From Christensenellaceae bacterium (GTDB lineage: Bacteria > Bacillota > Clostridia > Christensenellales > Borkfalkiaceae), in NCBI GenBank assembly GCA_948890655.1, contig CAQTYU010000003.1:1-64000 (forward strand): a stretch of DNA of 64,000 bases, read 5' to 3'. Position numbers and translations under genes: made by a program. This document shows, in pieces, positions 31,095 to 39,602 of the stretch. A model generated the notes under the pieces. The model did not search any database, was not told the DNA's origin, and saw nothing but the letters and a program-made list of their open reading frames with translations. Within the stretch, counting starts at the first letter, position 1. Each line of letters starts with the position of its first letter.

Positions 31095-32162
31095 ATGTCT
31101 GATTTTATATCTGCTAAGGAAGCCGCGGTAAAATGGAATATATCTCAGCGCAGAGTGGCGGTATTGTGTGCGGAAAACCGTATAGACGGCGCCATAATGG
31201 TTGGCAATATGTGGGTTATTCCTAAAAACGCTAAAAAACCCGTTGATAAGCGTACGTTACGCTATGCAAACAAAAAAATTGTGGAACTGAAACCGTTTGT
31301 TAAATGGGTGGGGGGGAAAAGTCAGCTCATAGGGGAACTTGAAACATATTTGCCGCCGGTTGGTGAAAAGGTCTTAACAAAATATGCCGAACCAATGGTT
31401 GGCGGAGGTGCACTGCTTTTTGCCGTCTTAGCAAAATTTAGTTTTAAGCAAATTTATATAAGCGATATTAATTCCGAATTGATAAACGCATATTACGCTG
31501 TGAAATTTAATGTTGAAACGCTTATACAAAGTTTAACCGATATTCAGTCTGAATATTTAAAACTGGATGAGACAGGGAGAAAGAATTTTTATTACTGTGC
31601 AAGAAATAAATATAACTCTCTTGAATTAAATGAACAGACGAAAATTGAAAAAGCAACATTATTTATATTTTTAAATAAGACTTGTTTCAACGGGCTTTAC
31701 AGGGTTAATAAAAAGGGGCAATTCAATGTGCCTATGGGAGCATATAAAAAGCCCGTTATTTGTGATGAAAAGAATTTGAGAAACGTTTCAAAAGCACTTA
31801 AAAATGTTACGATAGTGTGCGGTGATTATTCTTTATCAAAAGAATTTATTGATAAAAACACATTTGTGTATTTAGATCCGCCTTACAGACCGATTTCCGA
31901 AACTTCCTCGTTTACTGCATATTCCGCAAATGCATTTGATGACGCAGAACAAATTCGTTTAGCGCGTTTTATTGACGAAATAAATGCAGTGGGGGCAAAA
32001 ATTGTTTTAAGTAATTCCGACCCGCAAAACGATAACCCCGAAGATACGTTTTTTGAAGAATTATATAAGGCATATAAAATTAATAAAGTAGAAGCGTTGA
32101 GGATGATAAACAGTAATTCCGATAAACGCGGCAAGATAAAGGAATTGCTTATTTGCAATTAA
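31095..32162 (+). CDS. Dam-family (D12 class) DNA adenine methyltransferase with N-terminal HTH
   Basis: The 355-residue protein has an N-terminal helix-turn-helix (residues 1-50, SAKEAAVKWNISQRRVAVLC) fused to a D12-class N6-adenine methylase: FVKWVGGKSQLIGEL near 74 (SAM motif I), the ISDINSELINAYY region near 123 and the catalytic DPPY near 259. It protects DNA from the endonuclease encoded 12 bp downstream. The HTH may let the enzyme regulate its own operon. The pair is AT-rich compared with rpsB and pyrH, consistent with transfer. The recognition site cannot be read. Confidence 0.9.
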   Translation: MSDFISAKEAAVKWNISQRRVAVLCAENRIDGAIMVGNMWVIPKNAKKPVDKRTLRYANKKIVELKPFVKWVGGKSQLIGELETYLPPVGEKVLTKYAEPMVGGGALLFAVLAKFSFKQIYISDINSELINAYYAVKFNVETLIQSLTDIQSEYLKLDETGRKNFYYCARNKYNSLELNEQTKIEKATLFIFLNKTCFNGLYRVNKKGQFNVPMGAYKKPVICDEKNLRNVSKALKNVTIVCGDYSLSKEFIDKNTFVYLDPPYRPISETSSFTAYSANAFDDAEQIRLARFIDEINAVGAKIVLSNSDPQNDNPEDTFFEELYKAYKINKVEALRMINSNSDKRGKIKELLICN

Positions 32163-32174
32163 GAGGTAACAGAT

Positions 32175-32714
32175 ATGATAAAGAATGGTAAAGGCGGCGG
32201 CAATACGCGCACGGGACTCGTATTTGAGGGTAAAGTTGATTTGGCAACTTTTTTGGGGCAGCAACCTCATTATAAGTTGGTTGGAAACAATGTTCTTTAT
32301 GACGGCAATGTTGTTGCGAGAGTTTTTAAAAAGAATGCATTTTATTCTGTATTTCTTGCCGAGTTAAATATTGACTGGAAAAACTACATATCGAAACGCC
32401 TGTTGCCGGATGACAGCATTTTCGTCTTACTTAATAATACGCTGTTTATCATAGAGTGCAAGCACCAGCAAGTTGCGGGTTCGGTTGATGAAAAGTTGCA
32501 AACTTGCGATTTTAAGCGTAAGCAGTATAAAAAATTAATGGCGCCTGCGAATATTGACGTTGAGTATGTTTATCTTTTAGACGATTGGTTCAGGCAAGAC
32601 GCTTATAAAGACGTTTTAGACTATATTCATTCCGTAGGCTGTGATTACTATTTCGAATACATACCTTTGATGAAATTGGGGTTACCCGTTCCACCTGAAT
32701 TAATAGAAGATTAA
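32175..32714 (+). CDS. Putative type II restriction endonuclease
   Basis: A 179-residue protein encoded 12 bp after a Dam-family methylase. DDSIFVLLNNTLFIIECKHQ (about residues 78-97) fits a PD-(D/E)XK core with Glu-Cys-Lys as the E-x-K pair, followed by Gln. The N-terminus GKGGGNTRTGLVFEGKVDL is typical of several small type II enzymes. Context makes restriction the best call. Specificity is unknown. The gene ends in a strong terminator. Confidence 0.75.
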   Translation: MIKNGKGGGNTRTGLVFEGKVDLATFLGQQPHYKLVGNNVLYDGNVVARVFKKNAFYSVFLAELNIDWKNYISKRLLPDDSIFVLLNNTLFIIECKHQQVAGSVDEKLQTCDFKRKQYKKLMAPANIDVEYVYLLDDWFRQDAYKDVLDYIHSVGCDYYFEYIPLMKLGLPVPPELIED

Positions 32715-32718
32715 ATAA

Positions 32719-32750
32719 GCGGCGCGTTTTTTAACGCGCCGCGGCTTTTT
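32719..32750 (+). terminator. Terminator of the restriction-modification pair
   Basis: Stem GCGGCGCGTT / AACGCGCCGC with TTTT loop and a GGCTTTTT tail. Confidence 0.85.
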
Positions 32751-32789
32751 GCAGGGAAATAATATTTTTCGGTTAAAGTTTAATTATTG

Positions 32790-32818
32790 TTGAAATTTAT
32801 TTGCCGCTATGTTATAAT
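32790..32818 (+). promoter_or_regulatory. Promoter of pyrH-frr-uppS-cdsA
   Basis: TTGAAA (32790-32795), 17-bp spacer, TATAAT (32813-32818). Confidence 0.75.
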
Positions 32819-32850
32819 AGCTTAGAGTTAAGTATTTTACGGAGAATAAT

Positions 32851-33561
32851 GTGAAACCTAAATATAAGAGAGTTCTTATTAAACTTTCAGGCGAGGCGCT
32901 TGCCGGAAAAGCGGGGCACGGACTTGACGAAAACGTTATATCGGGCGTGGTTGAACAGATTAACGCCATTCACGATATGGGCGTGCAGATTGCGCTTGTT
33001 ATCGGCGGCGGAAACTTCTGGCGCGGGCGGCAGGGCAAGCAGATGGACAGAACTACCGCAGACCATATGGGTATGCTCGCAACGGTTATGAACTCGCTTG
33101 CAATGATGGACGCGCTCGAACAAAAGGGCATTCCCACGCGAGTGCAAACGGCGCTGATTATGACTTCGGTTGCCGAGCCTTATATTTTAAGAAAGGCTTT
33201 GCACCACTTTGAAAAGGGCAGGGTTGTTATTATGGCCTGCGGAACGGGCAATCCTTATTGCTCTACCGACACCGCGGCGGCGCAGAGGGCTTGCGAAATT
33301 CAGGCGGATTTGCTTTTAATGGCAAAGAATATCGACGGAATTTATGAAAGCGACCCCAAACTTAATCCCAAAGCAAAAAAATACGACCACATCAAGTTTA
33401 TAGATATAATAAACCACGGCATAAAGGCAATGGACACCACTGCGGCTACTATGTGTATGGAAAACAACGTTCCGGTGCTCGCGTTCGGGCTGGATGAAGA
33501 AAATTCCATAATCCGCGCGGTTTGCGGCGAACATTTGGGCACGCTGATAGACAATAATTAA
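32851..33561 (+). CDS. pyrH: UMP kinase
   Basis: The 236-residue protein is a bacterial hexameric UMP kinase of the amino-acid-kinase fold: KLSGEALAG near 10, GGGNFWRGR near 51, TADHMGMLATVMN near 70 and the CGTGNPYCSTDTAAA stretch near 131. It makes UDP for RNA and cell-wall precursors. It starts with GTG at 32851, eight bases after GGAGAA. frr follows after 24 bp; in most Bacillota tsf directly precedes, but here 2.9 kb of other genes intervene. Confidence 0.97.
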   Translation: MKPKYKRVLIKLSGEALAGKAGHGLDENVISGVVEQINAIHDMGVQIALVIGGGNFWRGRQGKQMDRTTADHMGMLATVMNSLAMMDALEQKGIPTRVQTALIMTSVAEPYILRKALHHFEKGRVVIMACGTGNPYCSTDTAAAQRACEIQADLLLMAKNIDGIYESDPKLNPKAKKYDHIKFIDIINHGIKAMDTTAATMCMENNVPVLAFGLDEENSIIRAVCGEHLGTLIDNN

Positions 33562-33585
33562 AATAAAAAGGGAGAACGATTTATA

Positions 33586-34158
33586 ATGGTAGACAACGAA
33601 CAGGTTGAAGAAATTCTTTTAACGCTTGACGACAAACTTTCGAAAACGGTAAGCGTTTTAAAGGAAGAATATCAGGCGGTCCGCGCGGGCAGAGCAAATC
33701 CGCACATTCTGGATAAGGTTATGGTGGACTATTACGGTGCGCCTACGCCCGTAACGCAGACTTCCAACATTTCCGTGCAGGAAGGCAGGTGCCTTGTAAT
33801 TTCGCCCTGGGACGTTTCGCTTTTAAAGGCTATCGAAAAGGCTTTGCAGACGTCGAATATCGGCATTACGCCCACCAACGACGGCAAGGTTATCCGCCTT
33901 GCGTTCCCCCAGCTCACCGAAGAGCGCAGAAAGGAACTGTGCAAGCAGGTTAAAAAGATGGGCGAGGACAGCAAAATCGCGGAAAGGAATATCCGCCGCG
34001 ACGCATTGGAACAACTTAAAAAGTTGAAAAACGACAAGGCGCTTTCGGAGGATGAATACGCATCCTGCGAAAAGGACGTTGAAAAGTACGTTTCGGAGGC
34101 AATTGCGGAGATAGACGCCGCAACCGCCGCCAAAGAAAAGGAGATAATGACCGTTTAA
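33586..34158 (+). CDS. frr: Ribosome recycling factor
   Basis: A 190-residue tRNA-mimic protein that, with EF-G, splits post-termination ribosomes. RAGRANPHILDKVMVDYYG near 28 and the LTEERRKELCKQVKKMGED stretch near 105 are family hallmarks. The stop codon shares one base with the uppS start (TAATG), so the two are coupled. Confidence 0.97.
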   Translation: MVDNEQVEEILLTLDDKLSKTVSVLKEEYQAVRAGRANPHILDKVMVDYYGAPTPVTQTSNISVQEGRCLVISPWDVSLLKAIEKALQTSNIGITPTNDGKVIRLAFPQLTEERRKELCKQVKKMGEDSKIAERNIRRDALEQLKKLKNDKALSEDEYASCEKDVEKYVSEAIAEIDAATAAKEKEIMTV

Positions 34159-34838
34159 TGGAAAATATTCCTCTGCACGTCGGACTTATTATGGACGGCA
34201 ACGGCAGGTGGGCGAAAAAAAGGCTTATGCCGCGTTCGCTCGGGCATAACGCCGGTATGAACCGTGTGGTTTCGCTTGCCGAACACGCACAAAAGAGGGG
34301 AATTAAGTACCTTACGGTTTACGCGCTTTCTTCCGAAAATCTTGCAAGACCAAAGGAAGAGCTTGAAGGTCTGTTTAATCTTTTCAGAAAATATTTTTCC
34401 GAAAACGTTAAAAAGCTTTACGGGCAGAACGCCGCGGTAAAAATAATAGGCGATATTCAAGGGTTGCCGCATGACGTTGCAAAGCTTTTAGCCGAGGGGG
34501 AAGCCAATTCACCGAAAGAAGCGACCTTTTGCATGGTTTTTGCAATAAACTACGGTTCGCGCAAGGAAATCGTGCGCGCCGCAAAACTTGCCGCGGAGAG
34601 CGGAGAAGAAATTACCGAAAAGACGCTTGAAAAATATCTTTATACGGGCGGAATTCCAAATCCGGATTTGATTATACGTACGGGCGGAGAAATAAGACTT
34701 TCTAACTTTCTTTTGTATCAGGCGGCTTATTCCGAACTTTATTTTACCGACGTGCTTTTTCCGGATTTTACGGAAAAAGAGTTTGATAAGGCTTTAAAAG
34801 AATTTTCACGCCGCGACAGACGGTTCGGGAGAGTTTAA
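34158..34838 (+). CDS. uppS: Isoprenyl transferase (undecaprenyl diphosphate synthase)
   Basis: A 226-residue cis-prenyltransferase with the catalytic Asp in LIMDGNGRWAKKR (about residues 10-22), and RTGGEIRLSNFLLYQAAYSE near 174 for diphosphate binding. It makes the lipid carrier for cell-wall synthesis. Coupled to frr by a TAATG overlap and followed by cdsA. Confidence 0.96.
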   Translation: MENIPLHVGLIMDGNGRWAKKRLMPRSLGHNAGMNRVVSLAEHAQKRGIKYLTVYALSSENLARPKEELEGLFNLFRKYFSENVKKLYGQNAAVKIIGDIQGLPHDVAKLLAEGEANSPKEATFCMVFAINYGSRKEIVRAAKLAAESGEEITEKTLEKYLYTGGIPNPDLIIRTGGEIRLSNFLLYQAAYSELYFTDVLFPDFTEKEFDKALKEFSRRDRRFGRV

Positions 34839-34868
34839 ATATAATAGTTCTTAATAAGGAGAATTTTT

Positions 34869-35837
34869 GTGGGACAAAAAAACAGCAGCTTAAAGCCGAG
34901 AATATTGACGAGCGTCGTTTACGTCGTCATATGGATTGCGCTTTGCGCGCTTAAATGGTGCGTGCCTTACACCGCAGTTCAAGGAACCGACGTTTATTGG
35001 GGCTCGCTTGGATTCGATATACTTTTTACGGCAATTTCGGTTATCGGTTGTTTTGAATTTTTGCGGGCAATTGACAACACAAACGGCGAAAAGAAAATTT
35101 CGGCTATGCAACGTGCGTTTACGCTTGCGTTCTGCGCTATATGCGTTCCTTTGTACGTGCTTACCGAAATTACTATGCACAAAGGATATCTCGGCGTTTC
35201 GTGCGCGTTTGCCATTTACGGATTGTTTCTTGCGGCGACTTCGGTTTTCGACCATAACAGAAGTTCGGTTAAAGGCACGATATCCTGTGTTTTTGCAATG
35301 TTGTATTGCGGAGTGCTTTCTACAATGATGGCGGCCATAAACCACCTTACGCGCAACTCTATGGTTGCGATACTGGTGTTGTTTATGGCAACCGTATTCA
35401 CCGACGCGGGCGCGTTCCTTGCCGGCAGCACGTTAAAGAAATGGCTTCCCGCAAAGCTTGCGCCGCAGCTTTCGCCCAATAAAACGATAGTGGGCGCCGT
35501 CGGCGGACTTGTCGGCGGCATTGCCGGTTCGCTTTTGGCTTTGGGCGTAATGTACCTCTTCGGCGGCGTAAACGAACCCATAATTCTGGGCTTTAACAAC
35601 GTTTTTCTTCAGTTTACAAGCAATTTCCCTTACGTAGTATCGTTTATGCTTGTTGGGCTTTTCACTTCGGTTCTGGCTCAGGTGGGGGACCTTTTGGAAA
35701 GCGCGATAAAACGCGAGTGCGGTTTGAAGGATATGGGAAATCTTTTGCCCGGGCACGGAGGAATTTTAGACAGGTTTGACAGCATGCTTTATTGCAGTGT
35801 AATCGTCCTTTTCAGTTTCGGCACGATAATAATTTAA
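34869..35837 (+). CDS. cdsA: Phosphatidate cytidylyltransferase
   Basis: A 322-residue protein with about eight membrane segments and the CDP-diglyceride synthetase signature near the C-terminus (CGLKDMGNLLPGHGGILDRF, then DS). It converts phosphatidic acid and CTP to CDP-diacylglycerol, which feeds the cardiolipin route. GTG start after AAGGAG. A terminator follows, and dxr has its own -10 box. Confidence 0.93.
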   Translation: MGQKNSSLKPRILTSVVYVVIWIALCALKWCVPYTAVQGTDVYWGSLGFDILFTAISVIGCFEFLRAIDNTNGEKKISAMQRAFTLAFCAICVPLYVLTEITMHKGYLGVSCAFAIYGLFLAATSVFDHNRSSVKGTISCVFAMLYCGVLSTMMAAINHLTRNSMVAILVLFMATVFTDAGAFLAGSTLKKWLPAKLAPQLSPNKTIVGAVGGLVGGIAGSLLALGVMYLFGGVNEPIILGFNNVFLQFTSNFPYVVSFMLVGLFTSVLAQVGDLLESAIKRECGLKDMGNLLPGHGGILDRFDSMLYCSVIVLFSFGTIII

Positions 35838-35863
35838 GCAGAATATAATAAATAAACGAAAAC

Positions 35864-35886
35864 GCCGCTTTAAAGCGGCATTTTTG
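35864..35886 (+). terminator. Terminator of the pyrH-cdsA unit
   Basis: GCCGCTTT / AAAGCGGC followed by ATTTTTG. Confidence 0.75.
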
Positions 35887-35914
35887 TCATTAAATAAAAA
35901 TTTTCGGGTATAAT
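35884..35914 (+). promoter_or_regulatory. Candidate promoter giving a leaderless dxr mRNA
   Basis: TATAAT (35909-35914) lies five bases before ATG 35920. The best -35 is TTGTCA (35884-35889) with a long 19-bp spacer, so it is weaker than the other cases. Confidence 0.5.
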
Positions 35915-35919
35915 AATTT

Positions 35920-37020
35920 ATGAAAAAGATTGCGTTAATCGGTTCTACGGGCTCTATCGGCAGACAGGTTTTAGAGGTTGTCCGCGGACGCAGAGACTTA
36001 TTCAAAATCGTGGCTTTGGTTGCGGGCAGTTCCTCGGAGGACTTTAAGCGGCAGGTAAGGGAGTTTAAACCGGAATATTCCGCCGTTGCGGCGGAGAATG
36101 CCGAAGAGGCCTTAAAAGCCGCCGAAATCGAAAGCGCGGATTTGGTTTTTAACGCCGCAACCGGCTTTGCCGGACTGGAATACAGCGTCCGCGCGTTAAA
36201 AGCCGGCAAATTTCTTGCGCTTGCCAATAAGGAGACTCTTGTTTGCGGCGGCGAGCTTGTAACAAGGCTTGCAAAATCTGCAGGGAAAGAGATTATACCC
36301 GTTGACAGCGAACATTCGGCAATCTGGCAGTGCTTGAACTTCGGCGAGCGCGGCGGTTTTAAAAAGCTGATAATTACTGCGAGCGGGGGGGCTTTCCGCG
36401 GAAGAAAGTGGGAGGACTTAAAAAACGTCACTCCCGTGGAAGCTTTAAACCATCCCACATGGAAGATGGGGAAAAAGGTAACCGTGGACAGCGCAACTCT
36501 TTTGAACAAAGGTTACGAGGTAATAGAAGCGCACGTTCTGTTCGGGGCGCCCTATTCCAAAATAGAAACGGTTATACAGCCGCAAAGCATAGTTCATTCG
36601 CTTGTGGAGTTTAAAGACGGCGCTATTATAGCTCAGATGGGCACGCCGACAATGGAAGTTCCCGTCCGTCTTGCGCTCACATATCCCGACAGACTGCCTT
36701 CGGCTGTGAAACCTCTCAATTTCAAAAACGCATTTTCGCTTGAATTCGAACCGCTGAAAGCCAAGAATTATCCGCTGTTTGCGCTTGCGCTCGACGCCGC
36801 AAAGGAAGGCGGCACGTTGCCCTGCGCACTGAATGCGGCGGACGAAGTGGCGGTTAAGGCGTTTTTGGACGGAAAAATCTCTTTCACCGAAATATTTTCG
36901 GTGGTTGACAGCGTGCTTGCGGTGACCCCGCGCGATGAAGCGGTAAGCTTTAAACAGCTTGCCGAAGTGGACCGCGCGGCCCGTTGGAGAGCGCAAAAAT
37001 TAATTTTCAAAATGCGGTAA
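35920..37020 (+). CDS. dxr: 1-deoxy-D-xylulose 5-phosphate reductoisomerase
   Basis: A 366-residue NADPH-dependent enzyme of the MEP isoprenoid pathway. GSTGSIGRQVL (residues 8-18) is the nucleotide-binding motif, ALANKETLVCGG near 104 and VDSEHSAIWQCL near 128 hold metal and substrate residues, with MGKKVTVDSATLLNKG near 185. It supplies isoprenyl units for UppS, encoded just upstream. No Shine-Dalgarno is present before ATG. Confidence 0.96.
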   Translation: MKKIALIGSTGSIGRQVLEVVRGRRDLFKIVALVAGSSSEDFKRQVREFKPEYSAVAAENAEEALKAAEIESADLVFNAATGFAGLEYSVRALKAGKFLALANKETLVCGGELVTRLAKSAGKEIIPVDSEHSAIWQCLNFGERGGFKKLIITASGGAFRGRKWEDLKNVTPVEALNHPTWKMGKKVTVDSATLLNKGYEVIEAHVLFGAPYSKIETVIQPQSIVHSLVEFKDGAIIAQMGTPTMEVPVRLALTYPDRLPSAVKPLNFKNAFSLEFEPLKAKNYPLFALALDAAKEGGTLPCALNAADEVAVKAFLDGKISFTEIFSVVDSVLAVTPRDEAVSFKQLAEVDRAARWRAQKLIFKMR

Positions 37021-37041
37021 AACACGCGCGGCGCACTACGT

Positions 37042-37075
37042 CCGCAGCGCGGAAATTTCCGCGCTGCGGGTTTTT
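37042..37075 (+). terminator. Terminator between dxr and rseP
   Basis: Long stem CCGCAGCGCGGAAA / TTTCCGCGCTGCGG followed by GTTTTTAT, ending only a few bases before the rseP start. rseP must be expressed by read-through or from a promoter inside this hairpin. Confidence 0.85.
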
Positions 37076-37078
37076 ATA

Positions 37079-38209
37079 TTGATTAATTTACTTTCGGCGG
37101 CTTCCGTATGGGGCACGATAGGTTCGGTTATTCTTGCAATAGTAATTTTGCTTGTAATGGTAACCGTACACGAATTCGGGCACTATATTGCGGGCAAAAT
37201 TTTAAAATTTAAAATAAACGAATTTGCCGTAGGTTTCGGACCCAAGCTTTTTAAGCGTACGTCTAAGAAAACCGGCGAGGCCTTTTCCGTGAGGTTGTTC
37301 CCGCTGGGCGGATTCTGTGCGTTTGCGGGCGAGGACGAGGAGGCTGAGGACGAGCGTTCGTTCAACTCAAAGGCGCCCTGGAAGCGCGTTATAGTTCTGC
37401 TTGCAGGTCCGCTGTTCAACTATATTCTGGCGTTGCTGCTTATTATGATTTCTATGGGGGCGTTCGGTCAGCCGGTGTTCAAAGTCGGTGCGGTGGCGCC
37501 TTACGAGGGCGCAAATGCGGAAATTTACGCTGAATACTCTTTGACGGAAGAAGACGTTATTTTAAGCGTCGAAGGGCGAAATATTTATCTTGTAACCGAT
37601 TTTATTTCTGCATTGAAGGGCAAAAAAGCGGGCGACGAAGCCGCCGTTTGCGTTGTGCGCGGCGGTAATGCCGAAAATATAAAGATAAAATTGCGCGCCG
37701 ACTGCGATTTTGAAAGTTCTTCGGATACTTCCAAGGTGTGGCGTGCGCTGGGTATAGGTACTTACGTTGCGGAAAACGGATTGAGTTATTACAACATAGG
37801 CGCGGTCAATTACCGTTTCGGATTCTTTGAAACTATCGGGCGGTCGTTTGCCTATTCGGGGCGCGTTGCGGGTACCATATTTAAAGTTTTGGGCGAGCTT
37901 TTAACGGGCAGGCTTGGGCTTTCGGCTATGGGCGGTCCCGTTACAACGATAAAAGTAACGTCGGAACTTGCTTCGCAGAGTATACAGAGCTTTTTTGAAA
38001 TTGCGGCGTATATAGGGGTTAACCTTGCCGTTTTCAACCTTTTGCCCATACCTGCGCTCGACGGCAGTAAGATTGTCTTCTGTATTATAGAGTGGATTTT
38101 CAAAAAGCCCGTGCCGCGCAAAATAGAGGCGATAATTCACACCGTCGGTTTTATATTAATTCTCGCGTTTGCGGTGCTGATAGACGTTTTGCAGTTTGTG
38201 CGATGTTAA
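37079..38209 (+). CDS. rseP: RIP metalloprotease RseP
   Basis: A 376-residue site-2 protease with HEFGH (about residues 31-35) in the first membrane segment, a single PDZ-like domain (about 115-205) and NLLPIPALDGSKIVF near 325 for the third metal ligand. It cleaves transmembrane anti-sigma factors and signal-peptide remnants. The start is TTG at 37079 with no Shine-Dalgarno and lies right after the dxr terminator hairpin, so start and expression are unusual. No other in-frame start precedes the first membrane segment. Confidence 0.93.
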   Translation: MINLLSAASVWGTIGSVILAIVILLVMVTVHEFGHYIAGKILKFKINEFAVGFGPKLFKRTSKKTGEAFSVRLFPLGGFCAFAGEDEEAEDERSFNSKAPWKRVIVLLAGPLFNYILALLLIMISMGAFGQPVFKVGAVAPYEGANAEIYAEYSLTEEDVILSVEGRNIYLVTDFISALKGKKAGDEAAVCVVRGGNAENIKIKLRADCDFESSSDTSKVWRALGIGTYVAENGLSYYNIGAVNYRFGFFETIGRSFAYSGRVAGTIFKVLGELLTGRLGLSAMGGPVTTIKVTSELASQSIQSFFEIAAYIGVNLAVFNLLPIPALDGSKIVFCIIEWIFKKPVPRKIEAIIHTVGFILILAFAVLIDVLQFVRC

Positions 38210-38223
38210 AACTTACGACAAAT

Positions 38224-38258
38224 AAAATCCCGACGGTTTATGCCGTCGGGATTTTTAT
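38224..38258. terminator. Bidirectional terminator between rseP and thiT
   Basis: Stem AAAATCCCGACGG / CCGTCGGGATTTT with a 6-nt loop, between convergent genes. Confidence 0.9.
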
Positions 38259-38259
38259 A

Positions 38260-39516
38260 TTAATTTTCCCGAGTCGTATCGGGGGCGGAAGGTTCCGAAA
38301 GGCCGCCTTGAACTGCCGACGCCGGCTTAACGAGTGCGCCGGCTTGTATGCGCTTAACCTGACTTATAAAAGGCCTTACCGAAAGAATGATTACGCCGAC
38401 GGCAATTGCTATTGCAATATCGGGGAACACAAACGCGTTGTAGCCGAGGCTGTACGCCCAGACGTTGTCCAGTGTGGAATATTCCGAAAACGCGAACACG
38501 CCCGAAAGCACGTGCGCGGCAAAGCGCAGAACGGCGGCAACGATTGCGCCCAGAGCGAACTGTACCTGCGGAAGTTTTTCAAGTTTTTTTATTTTTGCAA
38601 ACATTCCCGCAAGTCCAATCGCCGCAAACGCTACGGGATAATCCAGAAGGAACTGCGCGGGATGAATCAGCCAGGGATTCTGCACGCACTGTAAAACGCC
38701 GTAAGCCGCGCCCGTCATAACGCCTTTTCTTACCCCGAACATATATGCGTAAAGCATAAGGGGAAGGAGTGACGCAAGCGTAAGCGAACCGCCCTGCGGC
38801 ATGGACCACAGCTTTATGTATGAAAGGGCAAAGCTCATTGCAATGCAAATAGCCGCGTACGCAATCGATTTTGAATCGAATTCTTTCTTTTCGCCTTTGC
38901 CCAAAAAGAAAGCACACAAGCCTATTATAATAATAAGTCCCGCCGCGCAGGCGTATAAAACGCCGTTTTCGGTTGCGGTAATGACCGCGCCGTTGTTTTC
39001 TTCGGCAGAGCCTTTTGCAAGGTAAACGGCAAGGCAAACAAGCAGCGCCACAAGCGCCGCGCCGAACGCGGAAGCCACGGTTATTAAAGTTATTTTAAAA
39101 GTCTTTTTTGAAAAGAAACTTGCAATATACGCCGCGGCAACGCCGGCAACGGTTACGCAACCCAAAATAATAGCGGGCACAAGTTCAAAATATAAAAGGT
39201 CGGTATATTCGCCGTAGCCTTTTTCGGCTATCTTTGCAAAGTCCAGCGCCAACATGCTTACGGTTACCGTCATCACAAAGCCTATTACAAGCGCGCCTGC
39301 GGTTTTAAAAAATCCTTTAAATGATTCGGGTTTTTTGAATTTAACAAAAATTCCTATGCCGATAAGCATAGCGGCAAGCGCGAGTGCGGCGTACAAAAAC
39401 ACTTGCGTCAAAAAGTTTGAGGCGTATTCCGTCCAGACTTCTTCGTACAGATAGTACTTGTTGCCGTCTACTGGAATGCGGTCGAAGTACGAGCTGCACA
39501 GTTGTGAAAAAAACAT
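38260..39516 (-). CDS. thiT: ThiT-type thiamine transporter (ECF S component) with N-terminal extension
   Basis: The last 190 of 418 residues are ThiT: SMPQGGSLTLASLLPLMLYA, then NPWLIHPAQFLLDYPVAFA, the thiamine-binding signature, and six membrane segments. The first 225 residues add about five membrane segments not found in usual ThiT (about 190 residues total). The gene is preceded by a TPP riboswitch and an intrinsic terminator, which independently supports thiamine as substrate. ATG 39516 follows AAGGAG. Confidence 0.92.
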   Translation of the reverse strand: MFFSQLCSSYFDRIPVDGNKYYLYEEVWTEYASNFLTQVFLYAALALAAMLIGIGIFVKFKKPESFKGFFKTAGALVIGFVMTVTVSMLALDFAKIAEKGYGEYTDLLYFELVPAIILGCVTVAGVAAAYIASFFSKKTFKITLITVASAFGAALVALLVCLAVYLAKGSAEENNGAVITATENGVLYACAAGLIIIIGLCAFFLGKGEKKEFDSKSIAYAAICIAMSFALSYIKLWSMPQGGSLTLASLLPLMLYAYMFGVRKGVMTGAAYGVLQCVQNPWLIHPAQFLLDYPVAFAAIGLAGMFAKIKKLEKLPQVQFALGAIVAAVLRFAAHVLSGVFAFSEYSTLDNVWAYSLGYNAFVFPDIAIAIAVGVIILSVRPFISQVKRIQAGALVKPASAVQGGLSEPSAPDTTREN

Positions 39517-39544
39517 AAAATTTCTCCTTCTACCGCCGTTGATT

Positions 39545-39590
39545 TATTAAAAAAAATAAACGTCCCCCGTGCAAAAATTCAGGGAACGCC
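39545..39590 (-). terminator. Riboswitch-controlled terminator upstream of thiT
   Basis: Minus-strand CGTTCCC ... GGGGACG (one wobble) is followed by TTTATTTTTTTT before the thiT ribosome binding site. Position after the TPP aptamer suggests ligand-controlled termination. Confidence 0.7.
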
Positions 39591-39602
39591 GAAAAAATCT
39601 CT

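Noticed and set aside
38579..39037. Antisense and alternate-frame open frames in thiT
   Set aside because: The ThiT protein is supported by its signature and by the riboswitch.
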